Source: JAMXLG01 sp963818925 (GTDB lineage: Bacteria; Vulcanimicrobiota; Vulcanimicrobiia; Vulcanimicrobiales; Vulcanimicrobiaceae). Taken from it: 64,000 nt of DNA. The stretch spans positions 2,294,001 to 2,358,000 of the forward strand of contig CAWFTN010000001.1 in assembly GCA_963818925.1 (NCBI GenBank), read 5' to 3'. The notes beneath the pieces are model-generated. The model did not search any database, had not been told where the DNA came from, and worked only from the letters and a program-made list of their open reading frames with translations. A program made the translations under genes and the position numbers. Shown here one piece after another: positions 53,724 to 61,701 of the stretch (positions are counted from its first letter, which is position 1; every line of letters starts with the position of its first letter).

Positions 53724-53787
53724 CAAGCGGTAAAGGGGACGGAGCGTCGTATCATCGCTTTGTGCTCGTTTCCTAGCGGATACCTAG

Positions 53788-56499
53788 ATGAAGCGCATAG
53801 CGATATCTTACCGGCGTGCCGATTCTGCGGCGATTTGCCGCGCGATTTTCGATCGGCTCACGCAACACTACGGATGCGAATCGGTGTTCATCGACATCGA
53901 CCGTATTCCGTTCGGTGAAAATTTTCACGATTACATCGCGCACACGCTAGAGAAAACAGACGTTCTTCTCGTCGTCGTCGGGCCGAAATGGCGAGGGACA
54001 CGCGGAAAGGAACTTCCGCGCATTCACGATGCCGACGACCCGGTTCGTCTGGAAATAGAAACCGCTGCCGCCGCCGGCACGTCGATTCTCCCCGTGCTCG
54101 TGCACAACGCACGCATGCCGGCGGAGACTGATCTGCCGAAGAGCCTCGAATGGTTTGCCGCGCTGAACGCGGCGCGCGTAGACGAGGCGCGCGACTTCGA
54201 CGTGCACATGAAGGGCCTTATCGAAGCGATCGACGAGCGCGCCGGCGAAGGCCGGCGTTCGCGCTTCGGTGAGATTGCGCCGAACAATATTCCGCATCAG
54301 CTCTCTACGTTCGTCGGTCGCAAGAGCGAGCTCAAACACTTGCAATCGCTTCTTCGCGCGAAACGCCTCGTGTCGATCGTCGGTCCCGGCGGCGTCGGGA
54401 AAACGCGCCTCGCGATCCAACTCGCGCACAACGTGCTCCCGCAATTGCCCGGGGGCGCCTGGTTCGTGCCGGTCAGCGAAGCGCTCACGACCGACGTCGC
54501 GGTCGCCGTTGCCAATGCTATGGGCTTGGAAATCGCCGGACGCGATCCGCTGCAAACCATCGTGCAGTATGTCGGCGGCCAAGAAACGCTCCTCATCTTG
54601 GACGACTCAGAGCAGTATCTCGAAGCGATTGCCGACTTTGCCGCACAGGTCCTGAAAGTCGCCTCGTTCGTAAAACTGCTCGTAACGAGCCGCGAACGGC
54701 TTCATGTAACGGGAGAGCAAGTCTATTCGATCGCTCCGCTGCAACTGCCGCGCGACGACATGCCGCTGGAAGAAGTGCGGCGCTCTGATGCGATGCGGCT
54801 GCTCTTCGATCGCGCCAAGACGCATGACGAAACGTTTAAGATCACCGAGAAGAACGCGCCGGATCTCATCAAAATTTGCGATCGGCTCGACGGGATTCCG
54901 CTCGCGCTTGAATTCGCTGCTGCGCGGCTGCGGACGCTGTCGCCGCGGCAAGTCGTGCAGCGTCTGGACGAACAGTTCGCCTTGCTCGTCAGCGACAAGA
55001 AGGAAGACGGGCGCCATCGGACGCTTCGCGCGACGATCGAATGGAGCTACAACCTGCTCGATGAGGAGGAACGGCTGCTCCTCGAGCGCCTTGCGATCTT
55101 CCGCGCTTCCTTCAGCTTCGATGCGGTAGAAGCGATCTGTGCCGACGAACACCTGCCGGCCGGAGTGATCCTCGATCGGTTGACGGCACTCGTAGAAAAA
55201 TCGTTCGTCACGAAAGATGCATCGGAAGAACATATCAGCTTCCGGCTTCTGCACGTTATCCGGACCTTCGCGCTCGAACACCTTGATGCGTCGCCGGATC
55301 GGGAACCGCTCGAGGAGCGGTACTTCCGCTACTTCACGCACAAGATCGATGCCTTCGCGCAGGCCGACGCGCAAAATCGCGCGGCATGCACCGAGGATCT
55401 CGTTACGTCACATGCCGACGTCGTTGCGTCATTGTCGTGGGCGGTCGTCCAGCGTCGCGACGAATGCGTAGCGCTTGCGCTCGCACTGACGCCGTTTTGG
55501 ATCGTGCGCAGCTTTTACGGCGAAGGCGCCGATATTCTGGAGTCGATCGAACGCGCCGATATTGCTGACGAAAGCGTCCGCGCGCTGCTGCTTAGCCGCG
55601 CGGCCGGCCTCCGCAGCGCTCACGGAGAACTCGATGCCGCCCTTCGCGATGGGGAAGCGAGCGTCAAACTTCGCGAGCAGTTACCGGAACGCGCGGGTCT
55701 GGCCGATGCACTTCTTGCCTTTGGCGGCATCGTTATGAATACGGGAGAGTACGATCGCGGCCGGTCCTTGATCGTGCGCGCTCTCGAGATATTCAAAGAG
55801 GAATCGGATGACGCCAGTATTGCGAAGTGCCTGATCAACTTGAGTCTCGCCGGGACGGCGCTGCGCGAGTATGATTGGGCACGAGAAACGGCGCGTGATG
55901 CAGTATCAATCTGCGAGCGTACGGGAAATCAGCTGCTCTTACTGTGGGCGCATGGAGCGCTCGGTAACGCCGCACATCAGACCGGCGAACTCGCTCTCGC
56001 GCGCGATGAATACAAGCATTCGATCGCGATCGCGCGTTCGATGCAGTATTACTTCGTCATCACGACCGCTTTGAGTCATCTGGCCGAGGTCGAATTGCTC
56101 GACGGAAATGATGCCGAGACGGCGCGGTGCATCGACGAAAGCCTGACGATCGTGCGAGAACACAATCTGTCGTTGCAGCTTCCCGACGTCCTCGAGGCCG
56201 CGGCGAGGCTAATCTGTTACCGCGGCGACGACGAGCACGCCGCTCAGTTGTTTGGCGGCGTCGACGCCCTTCGGCTGCGCCTGAAGTTCCCGCTGATCGA
56301 CACCGAGCGCGACGCACGAGCTCTAGTGGTACGCGCGATGACGTCGCGACACTCGCCCGCATGGTTCGAGGAACAGCATCAGCGCGGCGCGCTGTTGGAT
56401 CCCTCCGCCGTGCTTCAGCTTGCGCGCCGCGCCGTCAACGCGCCGAAATCGAAGTCACGCGAATCCGTCGCTTCACGCGAGCCTGAAGTGTCGGCGTGA
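53788..56499 (+). CDS. TIR-STAND (NB-ARC-like) ATPase-TPR protein
   Basis: 903 residues. The TIR domain (1-150) opens IAISYRRADSAAICRAIFDR, then VFIDIDRIPFGENF, VLLVVVGPKW and RLEIETAAAAGTSILPVLV, where Glu89 aligns with the NAD-cleaving Glu of TIR enzymes. A STAND ATPase follows: Walker A GPGGVGKTR (199-207), Walker B LLILDD (268-273), sensor LLVTSRERL, and DGIPLALEFAAARLRTLSPR. Then a winged helix (LRATIEWSYNLLDEEERLLL) and about 350 residues of TPR-like helices. This is the architecture of ligand-triggered immune ATPases in bacteria, and also of AfsR-like regulators. Defence is inferred from architecture and from the SLOG/TM neighbour. Confidence 0.85.
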   Translation: MKRIAISYRRADSAAICRAIFDRLTQHYGCESVFIDIDRIPFGENFHDYIAHTLEKTDVLLVVVGPKWRGTRGKELPRIHDADDPVRLEIETAAAAGTSILPVLVHNARMPAETDLPKSLEWFAALNAARVDEARDFDVHMKGLIEAIDERAGEGRRSRFGEIAPNNIPHQLSTFVGRKSELKHLQSLLRAKRLVSIVGPGGVGKTRLAIQLAHNVLPQLPGGAWFVPVSEALTTDVAVAVANAMGLEIAGRDPLQTIVQYVGGQETLLILDDSEQYLEAIADFAAQVLKVASFVKLLVTSRERLHVTGEQVYSIAPLQLPRDDMPLEEVRRSDAMRLLFDRAKTHDETFKITEKNAPDLIKICDRLDGIPLALEFAAARLRTLSPRQVVQRLDEQFALLVSDKKEDGRHRTLRATIEWSYNLLDEEERLLLERLAIFRASFSFDAVEAICADEHLPAGVILDRLTALVEKSFVTKDASEEHISFRLLHVIRTFALEHLDASPDREPLEERYFRYFTHKIDAFAQADAQNRAACTEDLVTSHADVVASLSWAVVQRRDECVALALALTPFWIVRSFYGEGADILESIERADIADESVRALLLSRAAGLRSAHGELDAALRDGEASVKLREQLPERAGLADALLAFGGIVMNTGEYDRGRSLIVRALEIFKEESDDASIAKCLINLSLAGTALREYDWARETARDAVSICERTGNQLLLLWAHGALGNAAHQTGELALARDEYKHSIAIARSMQYYFVITTALSHLAEVELLDGNDAETARCIDESLTIVREHNLSLQLPDVLEAAARLICYRGDDEHAAQLFGGVDALRLRLKFPLIDTERDARALVVRAMTSRHSPAWFEEQHQRGALLDPSAVLQLARRAVNAPKSKSRESVASREPEVSA

Positions 56500-56511
56500 T
56501 ACAATCCGGCC

Positions 56512-57204
56512 ATGTTACCGAACGTGGCGAAAGTTGCGGCGTTGATCGGCGATCCGGTCCGCGCGAAGATGCTCTTCGCATTGCTCGACGGTCGCGAACT
56601 CACCGCATCCGAGCTCGCCTTTCGCGGCGACGCCTCACCGCAAGCCGCTAGCGCGCACCTTGCAAAACTCGCCGACGGTGGATTGATCTGCGCACGCAAC
56701 GCCGGGAGGCAACGACTCTTTCATTTGGCCTCGCGGGAGATCGCGCATGCCATCGAGGTACTCGCATCGATCGCGCCCGTCGCCCCAGTGACGTCGCTGA
56801 ATCAACACACCGCAATGCAGCGCCTCAGACGCGCACGTTCGTGCTACGACCACCTGGCCGGACGATTAGGCGTTGCCGTCACCGACGCGCTGACGGAACG
56901 CCGTTTTCTTGCAGCACGTGATGACGCGTTTACGCTCACGTCGAGCGGCGAAACGTTCTTCTCCGATATCGGCGTCGACCTCGACTCTGCGCGCACGAGC
57001 CGGCGTCACTTTGCACGGGCTTGCATGGATTGGACGGAGCGACGTCATCACATCGCCGGTGCGCTCGGCGCCGCGCTGCTCGAGCGTTTAGTCGCGAATG
57101 GCTGGCTGCTTCGAAATCAACGCGATCGATCACTTGAAATAACAGCCCGGGGCCAAATGCATTTGAAGAACGCCTTCGGCATTGATTCTGCGCTTTCGGG
57201 ATAA
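56512..57204 (+). CDS. ArsR-family winged-helix regulator with C-terminal sensing domain
   Basis: 230 residues beginning 12 bp after the TIR-STAND gene. VAALIGDPVRAKMLFALLDG, RELTASELAFRGDASPQAAS and AHLAKLADGGLICARNAGRQ make an ArsR winged helix without the usual Cys metal site. The rest contains RSCYDHLAGRLGVAVTDALT and LTSSGETFF, seen in a sub-group of larger ArsR proteins. It could regulate its neighbours or a distant gene. Same strand, probably the same operon as the TIR-STAND gene. Confidence 0.85.
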   Translation: MLPNVAKVAALIGDPVRAKMLFALLDGRELTASELAFRGDASPQAASAHLAKLADGGLICARNAGRQRLFHLASREIAHAIEVLASIAPVAPVTSLNQHTAMQRLRRARSCYDHLAGRLGVAVTDALTERRFLAARDDAFTLTSSGETFFSDIGVDLDSARTSRRHFARACMDWTERRHHIAGALGAALLERLVANGWLLRNQRDRSLEITARGQMHLKNAFGIDSALSG

Positions 57205-57236
57205 AATGCAGGGCTAGCGAGCAGTACGCTAATTGC

Positions 57237-57548
57237 ATGAATGGAGCGACATATCGACTCACCGTTCTTGCATTGGCAATCATTTCCGTGCCGGTCATCG
57301 CACATGCACAGCAGAGTCAATATCCGATCGCGGACAAGCTCGCCGACAAGGTGATCCAAAAATATCAAAGCTCGAACTGCCAGCAACTCGCTACGCAGAG
57401 AGAGAATCCGCCGACGGGCCAAAAAGCCGAGATGGAACAGCGCGTCATACAACAACTGAAGAACGATCCGCAAATGCGCCAATACTTCATCAACAAAATC
57501 GCCGGCCCCGTCGCCAACAAAATGTTCGACTGCGGAATGATCCCCTAG
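57237..57548 (+). CDS. Small exported protein of unknown function
   Basis: 103 residues: signal peptide MNGATYRLTVLALAIISVPV IAHA (1-24), then SQYPIADKLADKVIQKYQSS NCQQLATQRENPP and a tail with QRVIQQLKNDPQMRQYFINK and FDCGMIP. The two Cys may pair. Helical, soluble, periplasmic. Convergent with metF, 9 bp apart. I do not recognise the family. Confidence 0.7.
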   Translation: MNGATYRLTVLALAIISVPVIAHAQQSQYPIADKLADKVIQKYQSSNCQQLATQRENPPTGQKAEMEQRVIQQLKNDPQMRQYFINKIAGPVANKMFDCGMIP

Positions 57549-57557
57549 CCCACCACT

Positions 57558-58463
57558 TTAGCCGATTTCGCGCAGCGAGAACAGAGGACGCCACGCGCTT
57601 CCCGCGATCAGAGCGGACACGATTGCGCGCGTCGCCGGTGACCGGTTGAGCGTATAGAAATGTATGCCGGGCGCGCCTTGTTGTAGCAGCTCAGTAGCCT
57701 GCAGCGCCGCATACGCCACGCCGAGATCTTCAACAGCTTTCCCGTCTTCTGCGCGCAATTCCAGTTCGCGAAGGAGTTTCGGCGGAATTGTCGCTCCGAT
57801 TGCCGACGTAAAACGCGCAACCTGTTGATAATTCGTGATCGGCATCAGGCCGGGAATGATTGGAGCGTCAATGCCGATCTTGCGCGCTTGACGCCCGAAC
57901 GCCGCGAAGCGGTCGTTGTTGAAAAAGAGCTGGGTGATGAGGAAGTCGGCGCCGGCATCGACTTTTTCTTTGAGGTGACGCCGGTCGGTGTCGGCGTCGG
58001 GCGCTTCGACGTGGACCTCGGGATAACACGCGGCGCCGATGCAGAAGTCGTAATTGCGGCGGAGCATTGCGATCAGGTCGGTCGCATGAGAGAAGCCGCC
58101 GTGCGGTGTCTCGAATTGCGTCGCGCCTTTCGGTGGATCGCCGCGTAGGGCGAGGACGTTTTCGATGCCCGCGCGTGCGAGGTCGTCGAAGAGCTCGCGC
58201 AGTTCGGCGCGTGACGATCCGACGCAGGTGACATGGGCCATGACGGTGAGGCCGATCTCGGCTTGAATCTGCTTTGCGAGCGCAACCGTGCGGTCGCGCG
58301 AGGATCCGCCCGCTCCGTAGGTGATCGAAACGAACGCCGGGCGAAGCGGCGCTAGGGCTTCAATGCTCGCGAAGAGCTGTTTGGCCCCCGCATCGTCCTT
58401 CGGTGGAAAGAATTCGAACGAGAAGAACGGCCGCAGCGACGCGAGCGCATCCGAGATTCGCAT
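57558..58463 (-). CDS. metF: Methylenetetrahydrofolate reductase
   Basis: 301 residues. FFSFEFFPPKDDAGAKQLFA, FVSITYGAGGSSRDRTVALA, NVLALRGDPPKG, DFCIGAACYPEVHVEAPDAD and FLITQLFFNNDRFAAFGRQA are the standard TIM-barrel/FAD and folate motifs. It reduces 5,10-methylene-THF to 5-methyl-THF for methionine synthesis. A decayed copy of the fliP 3' end begins ten bases upstream of its ATG, so its promoter and 5' context have been rearranged. Confidence 0.96.
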   Translation of the reverse strand: MRISDALASLRPFFSFEFFPPKDDAGAKQLFASIEALAPLRPAFVSITYGAGGSSRDRTVALAKQIQAEIGLTVMAHVTCVGSSRAELRELFDDLARAGIENVLALRGDPPKGATQFETPHGGFSHATDLIAMLRRNYDFCIGAACYPEVHVEAPDADTDRRHLKEKVDAGADFLITQLFFNNDRFAAFGRQARKIGIDAPIIPGLMPITNYQQVARFTSAIGATIPPKLLRELELRAEDGKAVEDLGVAYAALQATELLQQGAPGIHFYTLNRSPATRAIVSALIAGSAWRPLFSLREIG

Positions 58464-58472
58464 GAAACCATC

Positions 58473-58593
58473 TTACCGAAACGAGGCCGTGACGCCTCCG
58501 CACACGAGCGCCCAGCCGTCGACCATGACGAACAGCAAGAGCTTTACCGGAAGCGAGACGACCGGGGGCTCAGCATCATCACTCCGAGGGGTG
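58473..58593 (-). repeat. Degenerate copy of the fliP 3' end (copy A)
   Basis: From TTACCGAAACGAGGCCGTGA the sequence follows the last ~120 bases of fliP (60716-60835) at most positions, beginning at the same stop codon (TTA on the plus strand) and in the same orientation. Substitutions and small indels break the frame. It lies between the metF start and the oxidoreductase stop. Confidence 0.85.
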
Positions 58594-58616
58594 AAACGTG
58601 GATCTACTCAATCCCG

Positions 58617-59798
58617 CTAGATGCCGATTGCCGGACGACCGTGATGGCGGATGATCACCTGTTCGAACGCCTCAGGCTCGGCGTCGTCGCTCTGCAAGAT
58701 CGCGTTCGTCTCGAACTCTCCGATCTCGCCTTCAAAGAATTTTTTCACGGTCTCTTTGTACGTTTCGGTGCCAACATGATGCACTTCGGCGCTATAACCA
58801 AGCTCGTGGAGGGCATTTGCTGCTGCCCACGCGTCGGGCTCACCATCGAAGTACGCGGTACGCACGATAGAGGCTGCGGGCATTTTGATGACGATTTTCC
58901 CGTGTTCCGTCTGGCTCAGTACTCCGCTGTAGGCGGCCGGGGCCCCCTCTAGCGGAACCGTAGCTTTAACAAAAGCGTTGAGACGCCCGGTATCAATTTG
59001 CTTCGCAATATCAACCAGCTGATTATGATCAGGGTTGACAATGAAGAAGGCGTCTTTTACACGCTGCTCCGTTGATGCTTCACTGTCCGCCGCAATTGTT
59101 ACCATACGCCCCGTGGGGCTAAGGACACTCCACGAACGATCGCGAGTGTCGCTGCCGACCGTGTCAAAAATCACGTCGATATTCTGTACCGTTTCATCGA
59201 AGGAAGTGGCCTTGTAGTCAATCACTTCATCAGCACCAAGCTGTTTTGCAAAATCAACGTCTTGGCTGGAAACGGTAGCAATTGTATACGCACCGCGAAG
59301 ATGCGCTAATTGGACGGCGAATAAGCCAACGGCACCTGCGCCTCCATGCACTAATACGCGTTCGCGTGGCTGTAAATTTGCTCTTGAGAAGAGTCCTTGC
59401 CACGCCGTTAAAGCAGCGATCGGCACAGTAGCTGCAGTTTCGTGAGTCAAAGTCACCGGCTTTTTGGCGATATTCTCGGGCAGGGTAATGCAATATTCAG
59501 CAGTAGCTCCATCTGCGAACCAGTCATTCATACCATACACTTCATCACCGGCTTCGAAGCCCCGCGTGTTTGCACCAGGCGCTGCGACGATTCCGGAAAA
59601 TTCATGCCCTGGAATTGCTCCCGTACGCGCTGCTCCGTCCTTAGTGTGCGTCGTTGGATACCAAAGCAGCTCGGTCGGTGTCACGCCGGCTGCACGCACC
59701 TGTATTAATATTTCGTCCGGACCGGGTGGAGGTTGAGGCATCTCCACAGCGATGAGGGCTGCGCCCTCTTTTGCGTCACTTACCCGCATTGCTTTCAT
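58617..59798 (-). CDS. Zinc-independent NADPH:quinone oxidoreductase-like (MDR) protein with C-terminal extension
   Basis: About 393 residues from ATG 59798, preferred over ATG 59813 because GGAG lies eight bases before it. KAMRVSDAKEGAALIAVEMP, GHEFSGIVAAPGANTRGFEA GDEVYG, the nucleotide loop LVHGGAGAVGLFAVQLAHLR and ADEVIDYKATSF mark a medium-chain dehydrogenase/reductase without zinc ligands. A ~75-residue C-terminal addition (TAYFDGEPDAWAAANALHEL onward) is not part of the usual fold. It lies between two decayed fliP tails and has a more AT-rich codon use than neighbours, both pointing to insertion. Confidence 0.85.
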   Translation of the reverse strand: MKAMRVSDAKEGAALIAVEMPQPPPGPDEILIQVRAAGVTPTELLWYPTTHTKDGAARTGAIPGHEFSGIVAAPGANTRGFEAGDEVYGMNDWFADGATAEYCITLPENIAKKPVTLTHETAATVPIAALTAWQGLFSRANLQPRERVLVHGGAGAVGLFAVQLAHLRGAYTIATVSSQDVDFAKQLGADEVIDYKATSFDETVQNIDVIFDTVGSDTRDRSWSVLSPTGRMVTIAADSEASTEQRVKDAFFIVNPDHNQLVDIAKQIDTGRLNAFVKATVPLEGAPAAYSGVLSQTEHGKIVIKMPAASIVRTAYFDGEPDAWAAANALHELGYSAEVHHVGTETYKETVKKFFEGEIGEFETNAILQSDDAEPEAFEQVIIRHHGRPAIGI

Positions 59799-59991
59799 CG
59801 AATCAATCTCCATGATTGCTTCATCGAGGGTCGAACCGTTATTGATCGAGGCGCTTATTTAGACGTTCAGGATGAGATTTTACTTCGGATCTCCACCGAG
59901 CTCCACTGATAAGATCGCAGGGGTTGCCTCGATGGAAGAGCGGATCCTCATCGGCCAGACGTAGGTGCGTCGCGATCCACATGCTACCGTT

Positions 59992-60114
59992 TTACCGACA
60001 GGAGCTCGCGACACGGCCGCAGACGAGCGCCCCAGCCATCAACCATCACGAACAATAGCAATTTCACCGGCAGCGACACGACGGGCGGGCGACAACATCA
60101 TTATCCCAAGGGCT
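59992..60114 (-). repeat. Degenerate copy of the fliP 3' end (copy B)
   Basis: TTACCGACAGGAGCTCGCGA begins at the same stop codon as fliP, and ATTTCACCGGCAGCGACACG further on is identical to the real gene over about 30 bases. Single-base insertions put it out of frame. Same orientation as copy A and fliP. It lies between the oxidoreductase start region and the AAC(3)-I-like gene. Confidence 0.82.
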
Positions 60115-60203
60115 GAGTCATCAATTTACTCACACCCTCACGATCACTCGCCGCCGGCCGTTGTACATTAGGCATAAGCGCAAAATGTGAACGAGGGTAA
60201 GCG

Positions 60204-60668
60204 TTGGTGGAAGAATCGATCGTCGTTGCGAGACTAGACGGCGGGGATGTGGCGGCACTGCGCGCGCTGAACGCTCTCTTTGCTGAAGCGTTTTTCGAAC
60301 CCGAAACTTACGACGCTCAGCCGCCGCCGGAGGCCTATCTGCGACGATGGCTCGACCGGTCCGATAACATCGCTCTCGCCGCGTTCAGTGGCACCACGAT
60401 CGTCGGCGGCCTCGTTGCATACGTACTTGAAAAATTCGAGCAGACGCGTACCGAAGTGTTTATCTACGATCTAGCCGTTGCGGAAACGCATCGCCGGCGC
60501 GGCGTTGCAACGGCGCTGATTCGCCGCCTCCAGCAGATCGCAACGCAGCTGCGCGCCTGGGTCATCTTCGTGCAGGCTGATTACGGCGACGATCCGGCCA
60601 TTGCGTTATACGCGAAACTCGGCAGCCGCAAAGAGGTTCTGCACTTCGACATCCCCGTACGGTCTTAA
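60204..60668 (+). CDS. AAC(3)-I-like aminoglycoside N-acetyltransferase (GNAT)
   Basis: 154 residues. ALFAEAFFEPETYDAQPPPE, GGLVAYVLEKFEQTRTEVFI, YDLAVAETHRRRGVATALIR and IFVQADYGDDPAIALYAKLG, ending EVLHFDIP, follow the AAC(3)-I family closely, including the acetyl-CoA loop R-R-R-G-V-A. Members acetylate the 3-amino group of gentamicin-type drugs; environmental homologues may have other substrates. Start is TTG 60204 (GAGGG six bases upstream) or GTG 60207. It lies between fliP copy B and the real fliP, on the opposite strand. Confidence 0.88.
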   Translation: MVEESIVVARLDGGDVAALRALNALFAEAFFEPETYDAQPPPEAYLRRWLDRSDNIALAAFSGTTIVGGLVAYVLEKFEQTRTEVFIYDLAVAETHRRRGVATALIRRLQQIATQLRAWVIFVQADYGDDPAIALYAKLGSRKEVLHFDIPVRS

Positions 60669-60715
60669 GCGGTCACACTGTACGCGGACATCAACCAGAC
60701 GGTCCTGTCGCTTTT

Positions 60716-61372
60716 TTACCGAAACGAGCTCGCGACGCCTCCGCACACGAGCGCCCACCCGTCGACCATCACGAAGAGCAAAAGTTTCACCGGCAGCGAC
60801 ACGACGGGCGGCGATAACATCATCATTCCGAGTCCCATGAGCATCGCCGAGACGGCTAGATCGATCGCGACAAACGGCAGATAGAGGGCAAATCCTATTG
60901 CAAACGCGCTCCGCAGCTCGCCCACGACAAACGCCGCGACGAGCGCGACGAGCGGTGCTGACGAGGCCGGAGCGTTGCGTTGATGAGCGACCCGCTCAAA
61001 GAGTTGGATGTCGCTCACACGCGTTTGCCGCAACATGAATGCGCGAAGCGGCTGCGTTGCACGATCGAGTGCCTGCGATTGCGAGAGCCGTCCCCGCGCG
61101 TAGGGATCGATTGCGTAGTGTGTGATTTGCGTGAATGTCGGCGCCATGACGACGAACGTTAGCACGAGCGCGAGTCCCGAGAGCACCGCATTCGGCGGAA
61201 GCGACGACGTGCCGATCGCGGAACGCACGAGCGAGAGGACGACGACGATGCGCACGAACGACGTGCACATCATCAACAGAAACGGAACGATCGAAAGCAG
61301 CGTAAGGCCGACGAGAACGTCTAGCGGGAGCGATCCTTGCGCGTGATGGGCAACGGTGAAGAGTCCATCCAT
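60716..61372 (-). CDS. fliP: Flagellar biosynthesis protein FliP
   Basis: 218 residues from ATG 61372 (MDGLFTVAHHAQGSLPLDVL); an in-frame upstream start exists at 61399. LLSIVPFLLMMCTSFVRIVV VLSLVRSAIGT (about 24-54) and LYLPFVAIDLAVSAMLMGLG MMMLSPPVVSLPVKLLLFV (about 160-198) are FliP signatures. It is part of the FliPQR pore. Its last ~120 bases are the block found again, decayed, at 58473 and 59992. fliQ, normally next, is 10 kb away at 50726. Confidence 0.95.
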   Translation of the reverse strand: MDGLFTVAHHAQGSLPLDVLVGLTLLSIVPFLLMMCTSFVRIVVVLSLVRSAIGTSSLPPNAVLSGLALVLTFVVMAPTFTQITHYAIDPYARGRLSQSQALDRATQPLRAFMLRQTRVSDIQLFERVAHQRNAPASSAPLVALVAAFVVGELRSAFAIGFALYLPFVAIDLAVSAMLMGLGMMMLSPPVVSLPVKLLLFVMVDGWALVCGGVASSFR

Positions 61373-61428
61373 GCAATAAGAGTGACGCGCTTGCGTCACC
61401 CTTGCGTGAACTGCTTATTGCCCGGCTG

Positions 61429-61701
61429 TTAAATCGGCCGAGAGATGAGCTCGGTGACGCGGACGCCGAAGTTTTCATCGACCGCGACGACTTCGCCGCG
61501 GGCAACGAGTTTATTGTTCACGAGGAGATCGACGGGACCACCGGCGAGGCGGTCGAGTTCGATAATAGAACCGGTGCCCAATTTGAGGACTTCGGACACG
61601 GACATCTTCGATGTTCCGAGTTCGGCGGTTACGGTGAGCGGCACGTGCATCAGCACGTCAAGGTTTGCGCGATCCTTCAATTTCTTTGTGTCGACAGTCA
61701 T
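61429..61701 (-). CDS. fliN: Flagellar motor switch protein FliN
   Basis: 90 residues from ATG 61701 (MTVDTKKLKDRANLDVLMHV), overlapping the FliM-like stop by four bases. VPLTVTAELGTSKMSVSEVL KLGTGSIIELDRLAGGPVDL LVNNKLVARGEVVAVDENFG is the SpoA fold of FliN with the conserved G-x-L/I-x-E-L-D…V.vNG..vA.GEVV. It lacks the long N-terminal region of some FliN proteins. Confidence 0.95.
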   Translation of the reverse strand: MTVDTKKLKDRANLDVLMHVPLTVTAELGTSKMSVSEVLKLGTGSIIELDRLAGGPVDLLVNNKLVARGEVVAVDENFGVRVTELISRPI

